Counted from the stretch's first letter, positions 19,648 to 30,386 are shown. The stretch: 64,000 nt of DNA from Stenopsyche tienmushanensis (GCA_008973525.1 WACJ01000334.1:186001-250000), one strand, 5' to 3'. Translations and numbers: made by a program. Notes: generated by a model not told the origin, from the sequence alone.

Positions 19648-19681
19648 AATAAACAGCTCGGGTAAGAGGTGGGTCACTGTC

Positions 19682-19732
19682 TATCCTTTTCCTACCGGTG
19701 ATGTATTTACTACACCTCGACTCTAATAATGG
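19682..19732 (+). mobile_element. Right target duplication and right piece of the split hAT-type MITE
   Basis: TATCCTTTTCCTA (19682-19694) is the second copy of the duplication. CCGGTGATGTATTTACTACA and CCTCGACTCTAATAATGGGA then continue the MITE up to 19732, where homology stops abruptly. Confidence 0.75.
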
Positions 19733-19830
19733 GAGCCAGTTTTGGGGTCCGACCGATCGTCTTGGCCGCGGGAAGGCCTGATCTTCCCGTAGCCGGCTTC
19801 TCAATCTTGTAACCGCGATTTCTTTTATAA
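19733..19830 (-). repeat. Unnamed repeat shared with 41400-41490
   Basis: GGGGTCCGACCGATCGTCTT GG and GCGGGAAGGCCTGATCTTCC resemble the reverse complement of 41405-41485 (TCTTGGGCGCGGGAAGGCCC there). Class unknown; G+C-rich. Confidence 0.45.
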
Positions 19831-20864
19831 TCAACCCTAAATTTACAATGAGACGAAAGCCAAAGGTATTCCAAGTATGTTTATGATCTACGAAAGCGGT
19901 TCTTAAATTGGGATCCACGTAGCCGTTATCAATGGTCCGCGGCATGTAGAAATCGTGGCTAAAATACCAACCTTCAATTGAAAAACTAGGACGTTATCTG
20001 CCTACATGTCGCCTAATAGTGAAATCGTAATAGACTAAATACGAACTTGGTCTTTAAACTCATCTGTAGTGCAATGGTTGCAATAAACCTAAAAAGAGTT
20101 TCTATTATACAATTTTAAAGAAAATGTTCTGGGAATTCAAACACAAGACTCAAATACCGATAAATCAGCGTGTGTGAATGAACCGCGCCGGGTCATAAAT
20201 AAATTACTAATACTGTGATTTATTATCAAAATTGACAAATATTAACACTCGACAAACCGCACATATTTCGCCTGGAGCCTGAATAACTTTATGCGCAAAT
20301 GCATAATTGCGCATTACGAAATATAGGCGTTGCAAATTTAAACTTATAATCTGCAACGGCCTCGATATTGTAAATAGAAGATGGCCATTAAAAACATAGT
20401 AAAGTTGAGAAAAAAATCCCTGCTCTTTGGATCCGAATAATGGCGTCGATCTTCGCTGGGGTTTGCGATAATGTTATTGGCCGATGTGTTTGGCAGTTGT
20501 TGCAGATTTTTAAATCGATAAGTTCTAACCGCTGATTCGTTTGCAATTTGTGCGTTTGTTTACGGCTGTTGGAAAAGTTGGTGAATCATTTTGGTTTGGC
20601 CATTCCATTCCATTGCCAATTTTTTTCGCACTCTATTTTTTCAACGGCTTTTTAGTTTCCTAGTAGCCATAGTAAAATATTTTGAATAAACAAATCTTGG
20701 CTCGAAATTGCGAATGAGAATAGCCGATGGTAATATTTTTCAGAGCAATATACGTTCCAAGATTCTGCCCTTTAAATGTGTCAACAGTTCTTGCAGAATA
20801 TATTCATGTTTGGGCTTAGGAATCAGTCCAAGTTTTTGCCGTTGGTTGTATTCCGTTTGCTCAA
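19831..20864. other. Unassigned stretch
   Basis: No supported frame or repeat; ordinary A+T-rich DNA inside the TTAA-bounded interval. Confidence 0.35.
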
Positions 20865-21137
20865 TTAACCCCAAAAGGAGTACTATCGGAGACCCTGCGA
20901 TCTCCCCCCGCTTATTCAGAAAGAGCACTCTTGTACATTGAGCTCGGAGACAGACAGAGAGAGAGAACGTAGCGCAGTTCGGGAGACAGAGACAGAGCTC
21001 TCCGTCTCTGTCTCCCGAACTGCGCTACGTTCTCTCTCTGTCTCTGTCTGTCCTTTACGCTCAATGTACAAGAGTGCTCTTTCTGAATAAGCGGAGGGGG
21101 ATCGCAGGGTCTCCGATAGTACTCCTTTCGTGGTTAA
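20865..21137. mobile_element. Palindromic (snap-back) MITE flanked by TTAA
   Basis: The 265-bp body (20869-21133) is an almost perfect inverted repeat: the left arm AAAAGGAGTACTATCGGAGA, CCCTGCGATC, GCTTATTCAGAAAGAGCACT, CTTGTACATTGAGC, CAGACAGAGAGAGAGAACGT, AGCGCAGTTCGGGAGACAGA is mirrored on the right, meeting near 20999 at GAGCTC. TTAA stands at both ends (20865-20868, 21134-21137). No protein. Frames on either strand are side effects of the palindrome. Half copies occur at 16140-16287, 27610-27776, 39700-39785, 45163-45235 and 60726-60845. Confidence 0.85.
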
Positions 21138-21208
21138 GTGAATGTCCGATCTATCGACACATATCATTTTTGAATAGCTTTGAAATCGTTTTTACATATA
21201 TGACGTGA
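21138..21208. other. Short unassigned spacer
   Basis: Between the palindrome and the right TTAA terminus. Confidence 0.3.
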
Positions 21209-21227
21209 CCCGCATACAATGTGTTAA
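21209..21227 (-). mobile_element. Right 19-bp inverted terminus with TTAA
   Basis: CCCGCATACAATGTGTTAA, exact inverse of 16901-16919. See the left terminus. Confidence 0.5.
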
Positions 21228-22285
21228 CAATGGCACAAAATGCATTTCAAATGAAAACCAATCATATTCTATGGGCGCCATCGTCGAAGATCGCAAAGTA
21301 TGGTAAATGAATATGTCATATTTTTCAAACATTTGAATCATCCTTCCGAAGAATTCCACAGAAAACATTAGCATCTATCTTCCATTATTGGAAGATAGAC
21401 GCGGAGATGACTCCACGTGACTGGATCCCAAGAAGTATCCAGTTAAACGGAAGAAGCCAACGAGCCATTGCTCAATTGTTAATGGCAGCTCTATCGGACA
21501 GGAAGTCAACATAGCTCCTTTTCTGGAATGGGATAAAAACAAAAACCAAGCCAAAAACACTCATGGGCCAATGTTAAAACAACGGCGTGTGTTAAATGTG
21601 TTGATCATTTTTTCAAGCGATTCTAAAGACATGTTGTCATGATTCCAGAGGCGTCTCCAGTGGGGGCCATCATGCAAAATTAAACTGGGCACGTTAAATT
21701 CACATTAAACCGTATGTATCACACACCTACAGAGTTTCGGACGAGGTGAATGAATTTAATTCACGTTTATTTGGTGTCGTCCAGAGTCCAGACAGAATTT
21801 CAGAGCGGATGTGTCTAATTTTACCTCATTCATACGAATAGGCGCGTGCCATCGCATTAAGGTGCGATTTTAGTGGACGAGCAGAATTTCCGATTACTGT
21901 ACTTTCGTTCTGGTGATAAATTGAGCATCACTTTCTTGGGGAATTCTGCGAATGCCGTAACGAGCGCGGAGGAACGCTGCTGGAGCGCTGTTGCTGGCCA
22001 TGGCGAAGATTAGAGTTTCCAGCAATGCCAAATTCTCTAATAAATTAAGATTTACGATCAGAACGCTGGAATAACTGAGCCGTGTTTATTGGGAGCTACA
22101 AATCTGAAGGAATTCTTTTAGTGTGTACTAAATTTTGTTGGCTTTGAAGTCTTCGATTGGCGTTGCTACATTTTATTCATAAATCTGCCAAAACAAAAAT
22201 CCCACCAATCAGACAATAACAAGGTGTGATTATAAAAGTATTGCATGTGTTGGCTGCTAAATCTAAATTCCAATAGGGAGATCAT
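21228..22285. other. Unassigned stretch
   Basis: Short frames (21192, 21375 minus) without motif; 21700-22000 is less A+T-rich but shows no recognisable coding signal. Confidence 0.4.
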
Positions 22286-22584
22286 GTGGCAACGAAAACA
22301 GATGAAAGTACAGCGTAAGACGATATACAATTTATGATACAAAAAAGAACCGCGAGAACATTCAAAAGTTTGCCTCCACCATTGATTGTGGGCGAGGCAA
22401 AAGGCAAACTTTCAAGAAAGCTAAAATATCCAGAGGTGGAGTAAACTTTGTACATATGGTTTCTTCAGGGAAGAAACAGACATACACCTATTTCTGGGCC
22501 CATATTGGCTATGAAAACAAAGTTGTTTTACAAGGATATAACAAAAAAAAAACAATTTGTAGCTAGTGAAGATGCATGGATTTT
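22286..22584 (+). pseudogene. pogo/Tigger transposase, N-terminal fragment
   Basis: Reads RTFKSLPPPLIVGEAKGKLS, RKLKYPEVE, stop, TLYIWFLQGRNRHTPISGPI, LAMKTKLFYKDITKKKQFVA, SEDAWI. The (Y)PEVE.ALYIWF.Q.R....PISGPI....A..FY block is the second helix-turn-helix (CENP-B type) of Tigger transposases. One in-frame TAA. Sequence switches at 22585 to family B. Confidence 0.75.
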
Positions 22585-22655
22585 AAAAACCGCATAACTT
22601 TGAAACAGCTATATAAAATATATCCAAAATCGCACAAAAAAAATTAATAAAATAA
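22585..22655 (-). repeat. Family B fragment
   Basis: Minus strand TTTTTTTGTGCGATTTTGGATATATT, TATAGCTGTTTCAAAGTTATGCGG and GTTTTTAAAATCC (given in pieces: TTGTGCGATTTTGGATATAT; CAAAGTTATGCGGTTTTTAA) match the core of the copies at 51014, 58500 and 59020. Confidence 0.65.
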
Positions 22656-22739
22656 TTAATATTTTGTAAATTCCTTTGGAGAATGTATTTTTAAAAGTCG
22701 AAACATTGGAAAAATGTAAAAAAAAACGAAATTAAATTT
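22656..22739. other. Short unassigned spacer
   Basis: A+T-rich; contains ATTCCTTTGGAGAATGTATTTTTAAAAGTCG, also a family B segment, so the B fragment may extend here. Confidence 0.3.
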
Positions 22740-23145
22740 TTAGGTACTTATGAAACACCGGACAGTTTTAGGTACTTATGAATCCCGGATTTGGTAAACG
22801 TAATCCCGAACAGTGGCGTAATTAATAAATGGCGCGCTTAGGCAACACCTAGTGCTAGTAACTGTCAAATTTATGTATACATATATATATATAGTACATG
22901 TATGTTTTCCAAATTGTTATATTAACTTTTCCCTACCGGTGATGTATTTACTACACCACGACTCTAATTATAGGGATATCGATATGAAATATAATAGATG
23001 CGGGCTTCAGAATTTTTGTATTCCTCCGTAATATAATTGCGAATCACATCGAAGTATTATAGTATATAAGTATTCATCTGCAGTGATGGAAATAAATAAT
23101 TTATCAGGAAATCGGGAATATTGCGAGTTTTAGTCCGTGTCTCAA
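22740..23145 (+). mobile_element. hAT-type MITE copy, ends damaged
   Basis: AATCCCGGATTTGGTAAACG, AACAGTGGCGTAATTAATAA, CCGGTGATGTATTTACTACA and GGGCTTCAGAATTTTTGTAT follow the order of the reference MITE (inverse of 11054-11724). Relative to it about 100 bp between AATCCCGA and ACAGTGG are missing and the TAGGG terminus is not preserved. Confidence 0.75.
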
Positions 23146-24043
23146 AAGCGGCAAACCAAATAACTTTTTTTACACCCTAACAATCCTCATCAATTTCATC
23201 GATATTGATGGATTTAAAAATACAAACGCGTAATATGGCGGCAATATAAAATATTTAACATTCAACGTGCATCGCTTTTATTGTACGCATGCATATAAAT
23301 GTCTTCCGTCTCAATATCAAGCACATCACAAAACTGCCAATGGTAAAAATGTATATTTTTTCATATAGCGTAAATAAATAGCATTGCATAATAAATAGCC
23401 GGGACGCTTTGTTTTATTTCTGGGCTATTCAACGAAACCCCTGCGGGGACCATCGGTCAGGATTGATGGTTTTGCTGACACTTTTTCAAGCATAAGAACA
23501 CAGGAGCCCGAGAAACGTGCATCTTGGCAATCATAAAATATCATTTTAGGGGCAATCTTCGGTTTATGCATCCACATCTGGCGAGGATTTGTCCGGCCAG
23601 ATGCGTGGAGGATGAAGCAAACGAGTCTCTACCTACTCAGGTCTAAAAGGATTCCTCATCAACGGGATGCATCCGAAAATCTGCATTTGGGATGCACAAA
23701 ATAAATATTTAAATTCAGTGCAATATCTGGAATATTCCCATGGGAAATTCGTGGGACATCTCCAATCATAATACGCAGAAATAACATAACGTCCATTAAG
23801 AATTTATTTTACATTGAATGATGTAAATTTATTATTAGCATCGTGGATTCTTGGAAATGTCCATTAGTTGAGCAGCTGCCGTTGTCTGCCATCATTTTTT
23901 TCGGTATTTCTGTAATATTAGAGTATTACGATGTACTAACTCCAGATATAGCTGATCCGCGAAATTTGGGATAGGTATAAATGGACGAAGAGCAACAAAA
24001 TTGAATAAATGGAGCAAAACCCTTATTGAACTTAGTATTTTAG
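23146..24043. other. Unassigned stretch with one strong hairpin
   Basis: No gene. At about 23576-23612 CATCTGGC and GCCAGATG form an 8-bp stem around a 14-16-base loop, with further pairing ATCCAC/GTGGA outside. 23400-23650 is less A+T-rich and might be part of an old element. Confidence 0.35.
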
Positions 24044-24175
24044 CATACTTTAGTCGGGATACTACTGCGTTATTGGGACAAAATGTAAACTTTTAACAAG
24101 TGTTTATTCAAAATTCCGTTTAAAAAGATTTGTTAGTATTGGCAGAAATTACAGGTGATACCCGACTAAAGTGTG
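24044..24175. mobile_element. Small MITE with CAYACTTTAGTCGGG ends
   Basis: CATACTTTAGTCGGGATAC at the left and the reverse complement of GTGATACCCGACTAAAGTGTG at the right bound 132 bp. TTA(G/A) flanks may be the duplication. No coding content. Confidence 0.5.
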
Positions 24176-24365
24176 TTAACTTCCACTTCGCATGGGTAAG
24201 TCTAAATGCCACGCAGAAGAAATCATGATTGGTATTTGTAATACACCAAGAATAAGGAGTTGCTAAAGGATTATAAACTTATTGAATTGGGAATATGATT
24301 ATCGAAAAGAGAAAGCCTTCTATTATCAAATTACAAGGATTATTTTATACGGACTTAATTTTTAT

Positions 24366-24384
24366 TAACACATTGTTTGCGGGA
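24366..24384 (+). mobile_element. Solitary TTAA-type terminus
   Basis: TTAACACATTGTTTGCGGG differs by one base from the pair at 16901 and 21227; no partner found nearby. Confidence 0.4.
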
Positions 24385-24719
24385 GCAGAGAATTATCATC
24401 ACTCATCTTAATTTCGTACAATATGTCTAGTTTGAGAATTTAAAAAAATCACGTTGCTTAACTCAGATAATCTAAGGAAGGCTGATCAATCTATATACAC
24501 TTGGGTCTATTTTTATTCAGATCTTTTTTATGCGAATTTAAAGTTATGAGGTTTTCAAAAATAATGGAAAATATCAATAATTTTTCTATAGAGACCAAAG
24601 CTTTTTTTTATGCGAATGCGCATTAAAAAAAATTAAAATTAACTCTACTGCAAGTTACAACCATTAAAGTGTGAGTATGTGAATATAGGGCAAATATAGG
24701 CAAGTGAATATAGGGGTAT
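24385..24719. other. Unassigned, with degenerate family B pieces
   Basis: TTTTTTATGCGAATTTAAAG TTATGAGG near 24524 and TTTTTTTATGCGAATGCGCA near 24603 resemble the family B core. Confidence 0.4.
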
Positions 24720-24855
24720 CTTGATAAGAAACTGGTAATTTTGGATTACTTGGCGAATGGACAAAATCCTACCGAGATAAGCAAATCTCTCAACCTGGAG
24801 GAATGGACCATAAGAGCAAATGAAGTCGCTATCAGAAAATCAATCAATGACATAA
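24720..24855 (+). pseudogene. Tigger/jerky-type transposase, N-terminal helix-turn-helix fragment
   Basis: Frame from about 24727 reads KKLVILDYLANGQNPTEISK, SLNLEEWTIRANEVAIRKSI. L..L.NG.....IS..L......I......IRKS fits the first (psq-type) helix-turn-helix of Tigger/jerky transposases. Short, no flanking termini seen. Confidence 0.5.
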
Positions 24856-24867
24856 AATTAATTAAAA

Positions 24868-25080
24868 CCGTAATATGTATTTGGTACACCATATGAAATT
24901 TTGAAAAATTCTGAACTTATCTATTATATTTCATCTGATTTTTTATAAGCCTTTTTTATGCGAATTTTGGTACATTTGATCACATTGGTTTGAAGTTATG
25001 CGGTTTTTAAAAATGATGGAACCTATCGCTTAGTTTTCTATATAGTTCAAGTATTTTTATATGCGAAAAATGAATGTGCG
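24868..25080 (+). repeat. Degenerate family B-like sequence with 29-bp block shared with 54872
   Basis: AATATGTATTTGGTACACCA TATGAAATT at about 24870 is identical to 54872-54900. TTTTTTATGCGAATTTTGGT and GAAGTTATGCGGTTTTTAAA follow, as in family B. Confidence 0.5.
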
Positions 25081-25200
25081 TCATCGTGCTGTCGGTTTGC
25101 TAGGTATGCATTCCTATACCGTTCATCCGATTGCGATGATACTTTGGGAAGTTATTGTGCGTACCTTCGGGAATGTTATAGGATTGGTCTTTATTTAAAA
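25081..25200 (+). mobile_element. Helentron-like fragment, second subtype
   Basis: GGTATGCATTCCTATACCGT TCATCCGATTGCGATGATAC and GAAGTTATTGTGCGTACCTTCGGGAATGTTATAGG (pieces) match the element at 15175 and the inverse at 34010-34135. Confidence 0.55.
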
Positions 25201-26971
25201 TGTATATAGAGAATGATAAATTTTAGCAAATAAGAAAATTTTATGAACGAATTTATTTTTGTCCCGCGGGTAATCTCCTATATAATAGTTCGCATTCGCA
25301 CGCTTCGATATTTTCACTCAGGTGACTCGCTAGGTGAGCGTCCACAAATCGTTCAAAATCAAGCGCACAAAGTGAATGTATGATATTGTAGAGACTATAA
25401 TATCACGATGGACTGCGTGTGATCTCACTAAGATGATAGTACCGATTTATCTCGAGGTGAAATTTTTTAATCTATGTAATTTGGCATCAATCGCACGAAA
25501 GATGCATAAAGATCACGCTCCGTAATGAATGCATATTTTTCATCGTATACCGGCCATGATATAAGCCCGTTGTTGATGTTTATCTATTTTTTAATAATAA
25601 AAAAAAATCCAGGTATAATTGGACCCATCCTTGCATTGCATATCAACGAGGATGAAAAAATGTTTGCTCCCAAAAGAGCACGATAAGGGCTCGAAGCCCA
25701 ACAAAACGGCCCGAAAGGGGGGATTGGGTGTGTTTATATTTTTGTGCGTTATAAAATCCAGATTAAACAATCCTTAACACATGCAATCCATTCCTCGGAC
25801 AAATTTAATCTTCTAAACAACACAAAAGAATTATTAATAACCGCAAATGTTTACACGCTCTGTCAGAAGTAAACTTCCCGGTTTTTAACGACTGACTGGA
25901 GATTATGGCGTGGAAAAATTAATTGCCCTGGAAATTACGAAAACATCGACATTGGGCATGTTTATTTAAAAAAATATTCCAAAATGGATACCGGCAAATA
26001 TTTATTTATCTAAGGGTGCACATAATATGCGTAATCTAAAATCAACAAATTTGGGCGCGTGCGATTTATTGTTGCATGTATAAAGGCCAATATTTATAAA
26101 CAGTGCGGTTATTTAGCAGGAAATTGCATACGAGCATGTTTCCCGTGAAAATTACGCTATCCTATTTATAATACGGGATCATCGTCGATGATAAAATCAC
26201 TATAAAAAAATTCATACCGAAATTTGGTCAAAATATCCAAACGCCGATGTTCAAACACTTTTGCACCGATTGTTAAATAAAGTTTTTTTTTCCCGAGTAA
26301 GTTTTGATTAGCACTCAAATCACGTCAATCACTCTGGTTTGTTTAAAAACTCTTCGTGGCGTCTGTTTTATTTTATCGTTGATTGTTCAGAAAGTCCAAG
26401 TGTACATCCAGTTGTAATCCAAAGTCCGATTAAAGCTCCCGTTTGGACTCGGCCGGAAGACGTCCTGGCGGTGCCACCGTCGCTTTCAATCTGCCGAACT
26501 CGGATTTGCGCTTAGAGAGCTTTCTTATAAATAGACCCACACACGTTACACATTCTGCATTTAAATAGTCGAATGAACGTGCGCGCGGCGGATGTTATTA
26601 CCGCCTTATATACATATCAGCATTGGTATATTGGACTAGTTACCAGATTTTCGTCTTAAAAGATCGATCTTCTCGGTCCAACTTAAGCCTGACTTTCTTC
26701 TTCTTAAAGTGCTTATTATATATATGCAATCTTTATATAATAAATGATATTTCATATCGTGTTTCCTATTCTTTGTAACAATTATTAAAGTGTATTTTTT
26801 AAAGCATGATAAATTTGCTAATCACTCATAGATCTTCTCCTACTTAAAATGCCTATTTAAATAATCCTATATTAATGTATAGGATAAGGATATAACATGG
26901 AAGACAGTAAAAACAACAACATCCTCTATAATCTATATTACGTTATTTTTACATACTTATTCTTATTTTTT
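25201..26971. other. Unassigned, longest repeat-poor stretch of the left half
   Basis: I see no transposon motif here. The G+C-richer patch 26430-26600 contains CTTATAAATAGA (26523-26534), a good TATA-box shape, with no coding frame following within view. Could hold host regulatory or intron sequence. Confidence 0.4.
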
Positions 26972-27165
26972 ACTAGTGATTACCCGGCATGCGTTGCAAT
27001 TCCACGTCTCGCATAACAGACTACGTACACAAACAATATTTTTACTATGCCTATGTCATTCCCGCAAGTGTAAACAATAAATTGACAAAGTTTTATCGCA
27101 AACTGATGAACGGTATGGCAGCGCATTACAAACGAACAAAGTCAGATTAATTTTTATATATTAGA
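26972..27165 (-). mobile_element. Helentron-like element with recognisable 3' end
   Basis: On the minus strand the copy ends GCAACGCATGCCGGGTAATC ACTAGT. GCAACGC.CCGGGTA...CTAGT is the 3' terminus I associate with Helentron/HINE elements of arthropods. Upstream are the family boxes ATACCGTTCATCAGTTTGCG, AACTTTGTCAATTTATTG and GCGGGAATGACATAGGCATA. This copy supports the Helitron-type assignment of the other dimers. Confidence 0.7.
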
Positions 27166-27352
27166 AGAAGATATAGCATGAACGAATTGAATGACGATGA
27201 ACGACCTGGTATAAATACAGCGCTAAGCGTATTGACCATCTGAGAGTATGAAGTATTGACAATAAATTCTGAGAATCTTAGAATCCGGGAACAAATTACG
27301 AGATTCGTTATCTAAAAATTATTCGATAGCAGAGCGTCGCCGGTTTTCTTTT
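27166..27352. other. Short unassigned spacer
   Basis: Nothing recognised. Confidence 0.3.
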
Positions 27353-27776
27353 AAAATTTTCAGTAGTAAGCAAATTTAAAATCTATGAAGTTGTCATAAT
27401 CGCTTTACACTGATTACTTTCTGTCAGCTCATATAAGCGTACGACAATCTTCAATTCGAGGCAGGGTCAATTGTAAATAAACACTGCATACATACAAGAG
27501 CACTTCCTGTCACACTGTCCATAGCACAAAATATTCGGTCATTTCTTTGCGTAAACAAATAACACATTTGAAATCGAAATTATTATTAGTCGATAAATTT
27601 TGGCTAACATCTATACAATCGTACGATGAATGCGGGGAAGCTCTCCGTTTCAGTCTCCCGAACTGCGCTAAGTTCTCTCTGTCTCCGTCTGTCTCCGAGC
27701 TTCAATGTACAAGAATGCTCTTTCTGAATAGTGGAGGGGGAACACAGGGTCTGTGTTAGTACTCCTGTAGGGGTTA
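27353..27776 (+). mobile_element. Tc1-like 3' flank joined to TTAA-ended half palindrome, second copy
   Basis: AGCAAATTTAAAATCTATGA through CTGATTACTTTCTGTCAGCT and CAATTGTAAATAAACACTG corresponds to 15972-16100. TCTATACAATCGTACGATGA and GCGGGGAAGCTCTCCG lead into the half palindrome (GAACTGCGCTAAGTTCTCTC, TTCAATGTACAAGAATGCTC) ending TAGTACTCCTGTAGGGGTTA A with TTAA at 27773-27776. It has about 110 bp more in the middle than the copy at 16017-16287. Confidence 0.6.
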
Positions 27777-28083
27777 ACTGAATAAATAACAGAAAAGGAC
27801 AACCATGTGCAGTTACACCAAGGATTTTGGGTACGACAGATTTTGTCTTTAATAATTTCCACAATTGTTCAATGGAGTTTATGTTCGATGATTAAGGTTA
27901 AATTGACATTTCAAGCGTCGTATCTCTTGTCTTCTGAATTGTCTTTATTTTGTTCATTATCTTGTTTGAAAAGATAATCTAAAAAATCCACATTTTTTTT
28001 TTGTTATTAAAATTTGACATGGAATTCCGTACAGTACCAATCCAATCTAAATGGTCAAATAAATCTTTACTGGTATATTTATT
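27777..28083. other. Unassigned A+T-rich spacer
   Basis: Nothing recognised. Confidence 0.3.
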
Positions 28084-28306
28084 GCCTAATCCAGCGATTC
28101 TTAAAGTCTGCCGCCCCCGGGGAGCTCGAAATATATTTTTTAAAAAAATTGATCTATACTTGAACACGATATTTTTGTGGAATTATTTACAGAATTAAAA
28201 GAACTACTTTGATTGAACAATGTTTGACCAAGAAATGCTTGTTTGTTTGTGAAAATTTTGCTCAAGAGGGGTTCCGTACATAAATTTAAGAACCGCTGAT
28301 CTAACC
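28084..28306. mobile_element. Short hAT-like MITE
   Basis: Body 28092-28298: CAGCGATTCTTAAA at the left and TTTAAGAACCGCTG at the right form a 14-bp inverted end with one mismatch. Flanks GCCTAATC and ATCTAACC match at five of eight positions, compatible with a decayed 8-bp duplication. CAGCGGTTCTTAAA is a hAT-like start. Confidence 0.6.
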
Positions 28307-29779
28307 AATAGCCCAGTTAATTCCATATTATTTGAGTTTCCGAGAAAATGAATAATTACGCGTTGCGCAACAGAGGATGCTACTTCTCGCCTTATTTACT
28401 CAGTGGAAACTATATGGAAAAATAAGATAATCATTTATATTTTTATATATCACTAATAAATTTGCATTGTAAAACTCCGGGTTATATTTGAATCCCTCTC
28501 GTATTAATACGTCTCAAATTGAAGTTCGGACATATTTTGCAAAGCCCAAAGCAATATTTTGTTTATTTATTTTTGCGGTAATTTGCGTCAGCAAGTCTCT
28601 TTTTTAAAGATCGAATAATCAAGCCGATTTTTTTTGCTATGAAAATAATACCAAAATTAACTAAAGATATATTGATTTTTTCACTTGTTTAAAAAGTGCA
28701 TGTAATACAGTTAATATTGGTTGTATGTAAAGATATGTTTTATTAGAGTTTTTGTATTATGAGTGCATTAAATATTATTCGTCAGCGCATATTGTAAGTG
28801 CATGGGCTTATTTATAATATCCAAACACGTGCGCTTTGTTTACGACGCCCCTTCCTTGCGCGCTCGGACATTTAATAACCGCGCAGCGATTTTCAGTAGT
28901 GCGAGACTTTATTTTTACGCGGTTTTTTAATCGTATGTCTCTGGCGAAAAACCTGATGACAGCTTTCAGAAAAAAGCTTTTTTCCCCGACGACTCGAGCT
29001 TTTTTCTGCCTCGGCTGTAATTGAGTCAGTCTGATCGGGCTTGCTCAAATTTACTATTCTTGGCTTTGCGATATTTCATCTCGCGCGTCTGCATTATTTT
29101 CAATTAGGCTTTTAATTTGGGGCGGTTTCAAGTTTAAAAAAATATTTTCATCTAATGATGGGCTTATTATAAACAGACTTCGTTTTCGGTGCTATCTTTG
29201 AGAAATAAATTAGTCCGACTTCCTCTTCCTGGGCTGAATAGACAATCGGGAGCGCGGAGAATTGTAGTTCTTTGACTGTCCATATTATTTTTATTATTTT
29301 GAAAACTCTTCGAATAGTCAGTCGTAGAAGAAGCCGGATGTAACGGATACATGGAATGCTGGAGAAGATACCAGCCAGGAGCGTTTAGGTGGCGAAGATC
29401 TGATATCCACAGGAAGAAACTTTCGCCCGAGCGCCAGGTTCAGTTATTAATAGCAATATTTCTTGTAACTTTTTTATAGTCTCATACATCATGAGATTCA
29501 GGATATTCTTTTTTCGGGTCGGATTCCCTTTGAAATTGTGCCTACATCTGTTCCCCTTGTCTTCATTAATAATTGGAAATATGTGTCATATTTTTATGGC
29601 CCCCACAAAACCACCCCCGTTCATGAAATCTACTAATAGAATCGAATTTTGATGCTATTTACGTTCTAATATTGCCTTAATAGATTGCACCACGAAAAAT
29701 GTAATTAACTACACATCATCGACGACCCTTAATCGTATTAATTGCATATCTTGTTTATGCATCAATAATTTTAGAGATT
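28307..29779. other. Unassigned, repeat-poor stretch
   Basis: Several small frames (28836, 29167 minus) without motif. 28800-29080 is G+C-richer. No transposon motif, no gene supported. Confidence 0.4.
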
Positions 29780-29965
29780 CGGACCGGAATTGAACCGAAA
29801 ATCGACAACCGGTGAAATGAATCAATCGGAGCTGAACCAAAACCGAAAAATTTATTATTTTCCGGGAACTTCATTTAAGATTTTTTAAACTTAATTAACC
29901 GTAACTGAACCGATATAATTATTTGGAACTGAACGGGAATAAAAACCGAAATGAAAAAAGTGAAT
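29780..29965. repeat. Degenerate AACCGAA-rich repeat
   Basis: GAACCGAAAA, GAACCAAAACCGAAAAA, GTAACTGAACCGATATAATT recur. Similar stretches at 32930-33050 and 33290-33390. Class unknown. Confidence 0.5.
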
Positions 29966-29973
29966 TTATAAAC

Positions 29974-30386
29974 ATGGAAAAAAATGATTATCGTTAAGTG
30001 ATACAATACTACTATTTGAAAGGTCTCAGACCAACTAGTATTAAATCTAAGCTAGATTCTACTCTCGGAGAGTCTGCTCCTTCGTTTACAATAGTAAGAT
30101 GTTAGATGGCAGAGTTTAAACGAGGCCGTACGAACTGCCAAGACGAACAACGGCGTAGTCGACGAAATGAGGTAATCACTACAGAAATGGTGAAGAAAAT
30201 CCACAAAATGGTATTGGATATCGCCGACTGAAAATACGCGGGCTGGCAAACATGGTAGACCTTACAAAAAATTCCGTACATTGCATATAGACTGAAAATT
30301 TGGACATAAGAAAGCTGTGTGCAAGATGGATGCCGCATTTGCTCATGATGGAACAAAAACAGTGTCGTGATGACGTTTTAATCGAG
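29974..30386 (+). pseudogene. mariner transposase, N-terminal fragment, copy 1
   Basis: ATG at 29974, then MEKNDYR, TAA, VIQYYYLKGL, IKSKLDSTLGESAPSF. Further on the frame continues with RGRTNCQDEQ-like sequence and the QKQ(C)RDDV block near 30355-30375. SPT.IK.ELD.TLGES.PSFTTV..WV.EFKRGR.SCQDE.RSGRP is the N-terminus of mariner transposases. The TAA after Tyr-Arg is shared with the copy at 48024. Joined at 30387 to an antisense LINE tail. Confidence 0.75.

Larger units (their letters stand above)
17907..19681 (+). mobile_element. 5'-truncated LINE (R1/Jockey-type) insertion
   Basis: A 1775-bp insertion between 13-bp duplications in a hAT-type MITE. It starts inside the reverse transcriptase domain and carries the rest of ORF2, a 390-bp 3' UTR with A/T-rich tract (about 19358-19470), two hairpins and AATAAA (19648-19653). 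No poly(A) tail is seen at the 3' end, as in many R1-clade elements. It is strikingly G+C-rich compared with its surroundings, and with its long uninterrupted frame it looks like the youngest insertion in the window. Confidence 0.9.
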
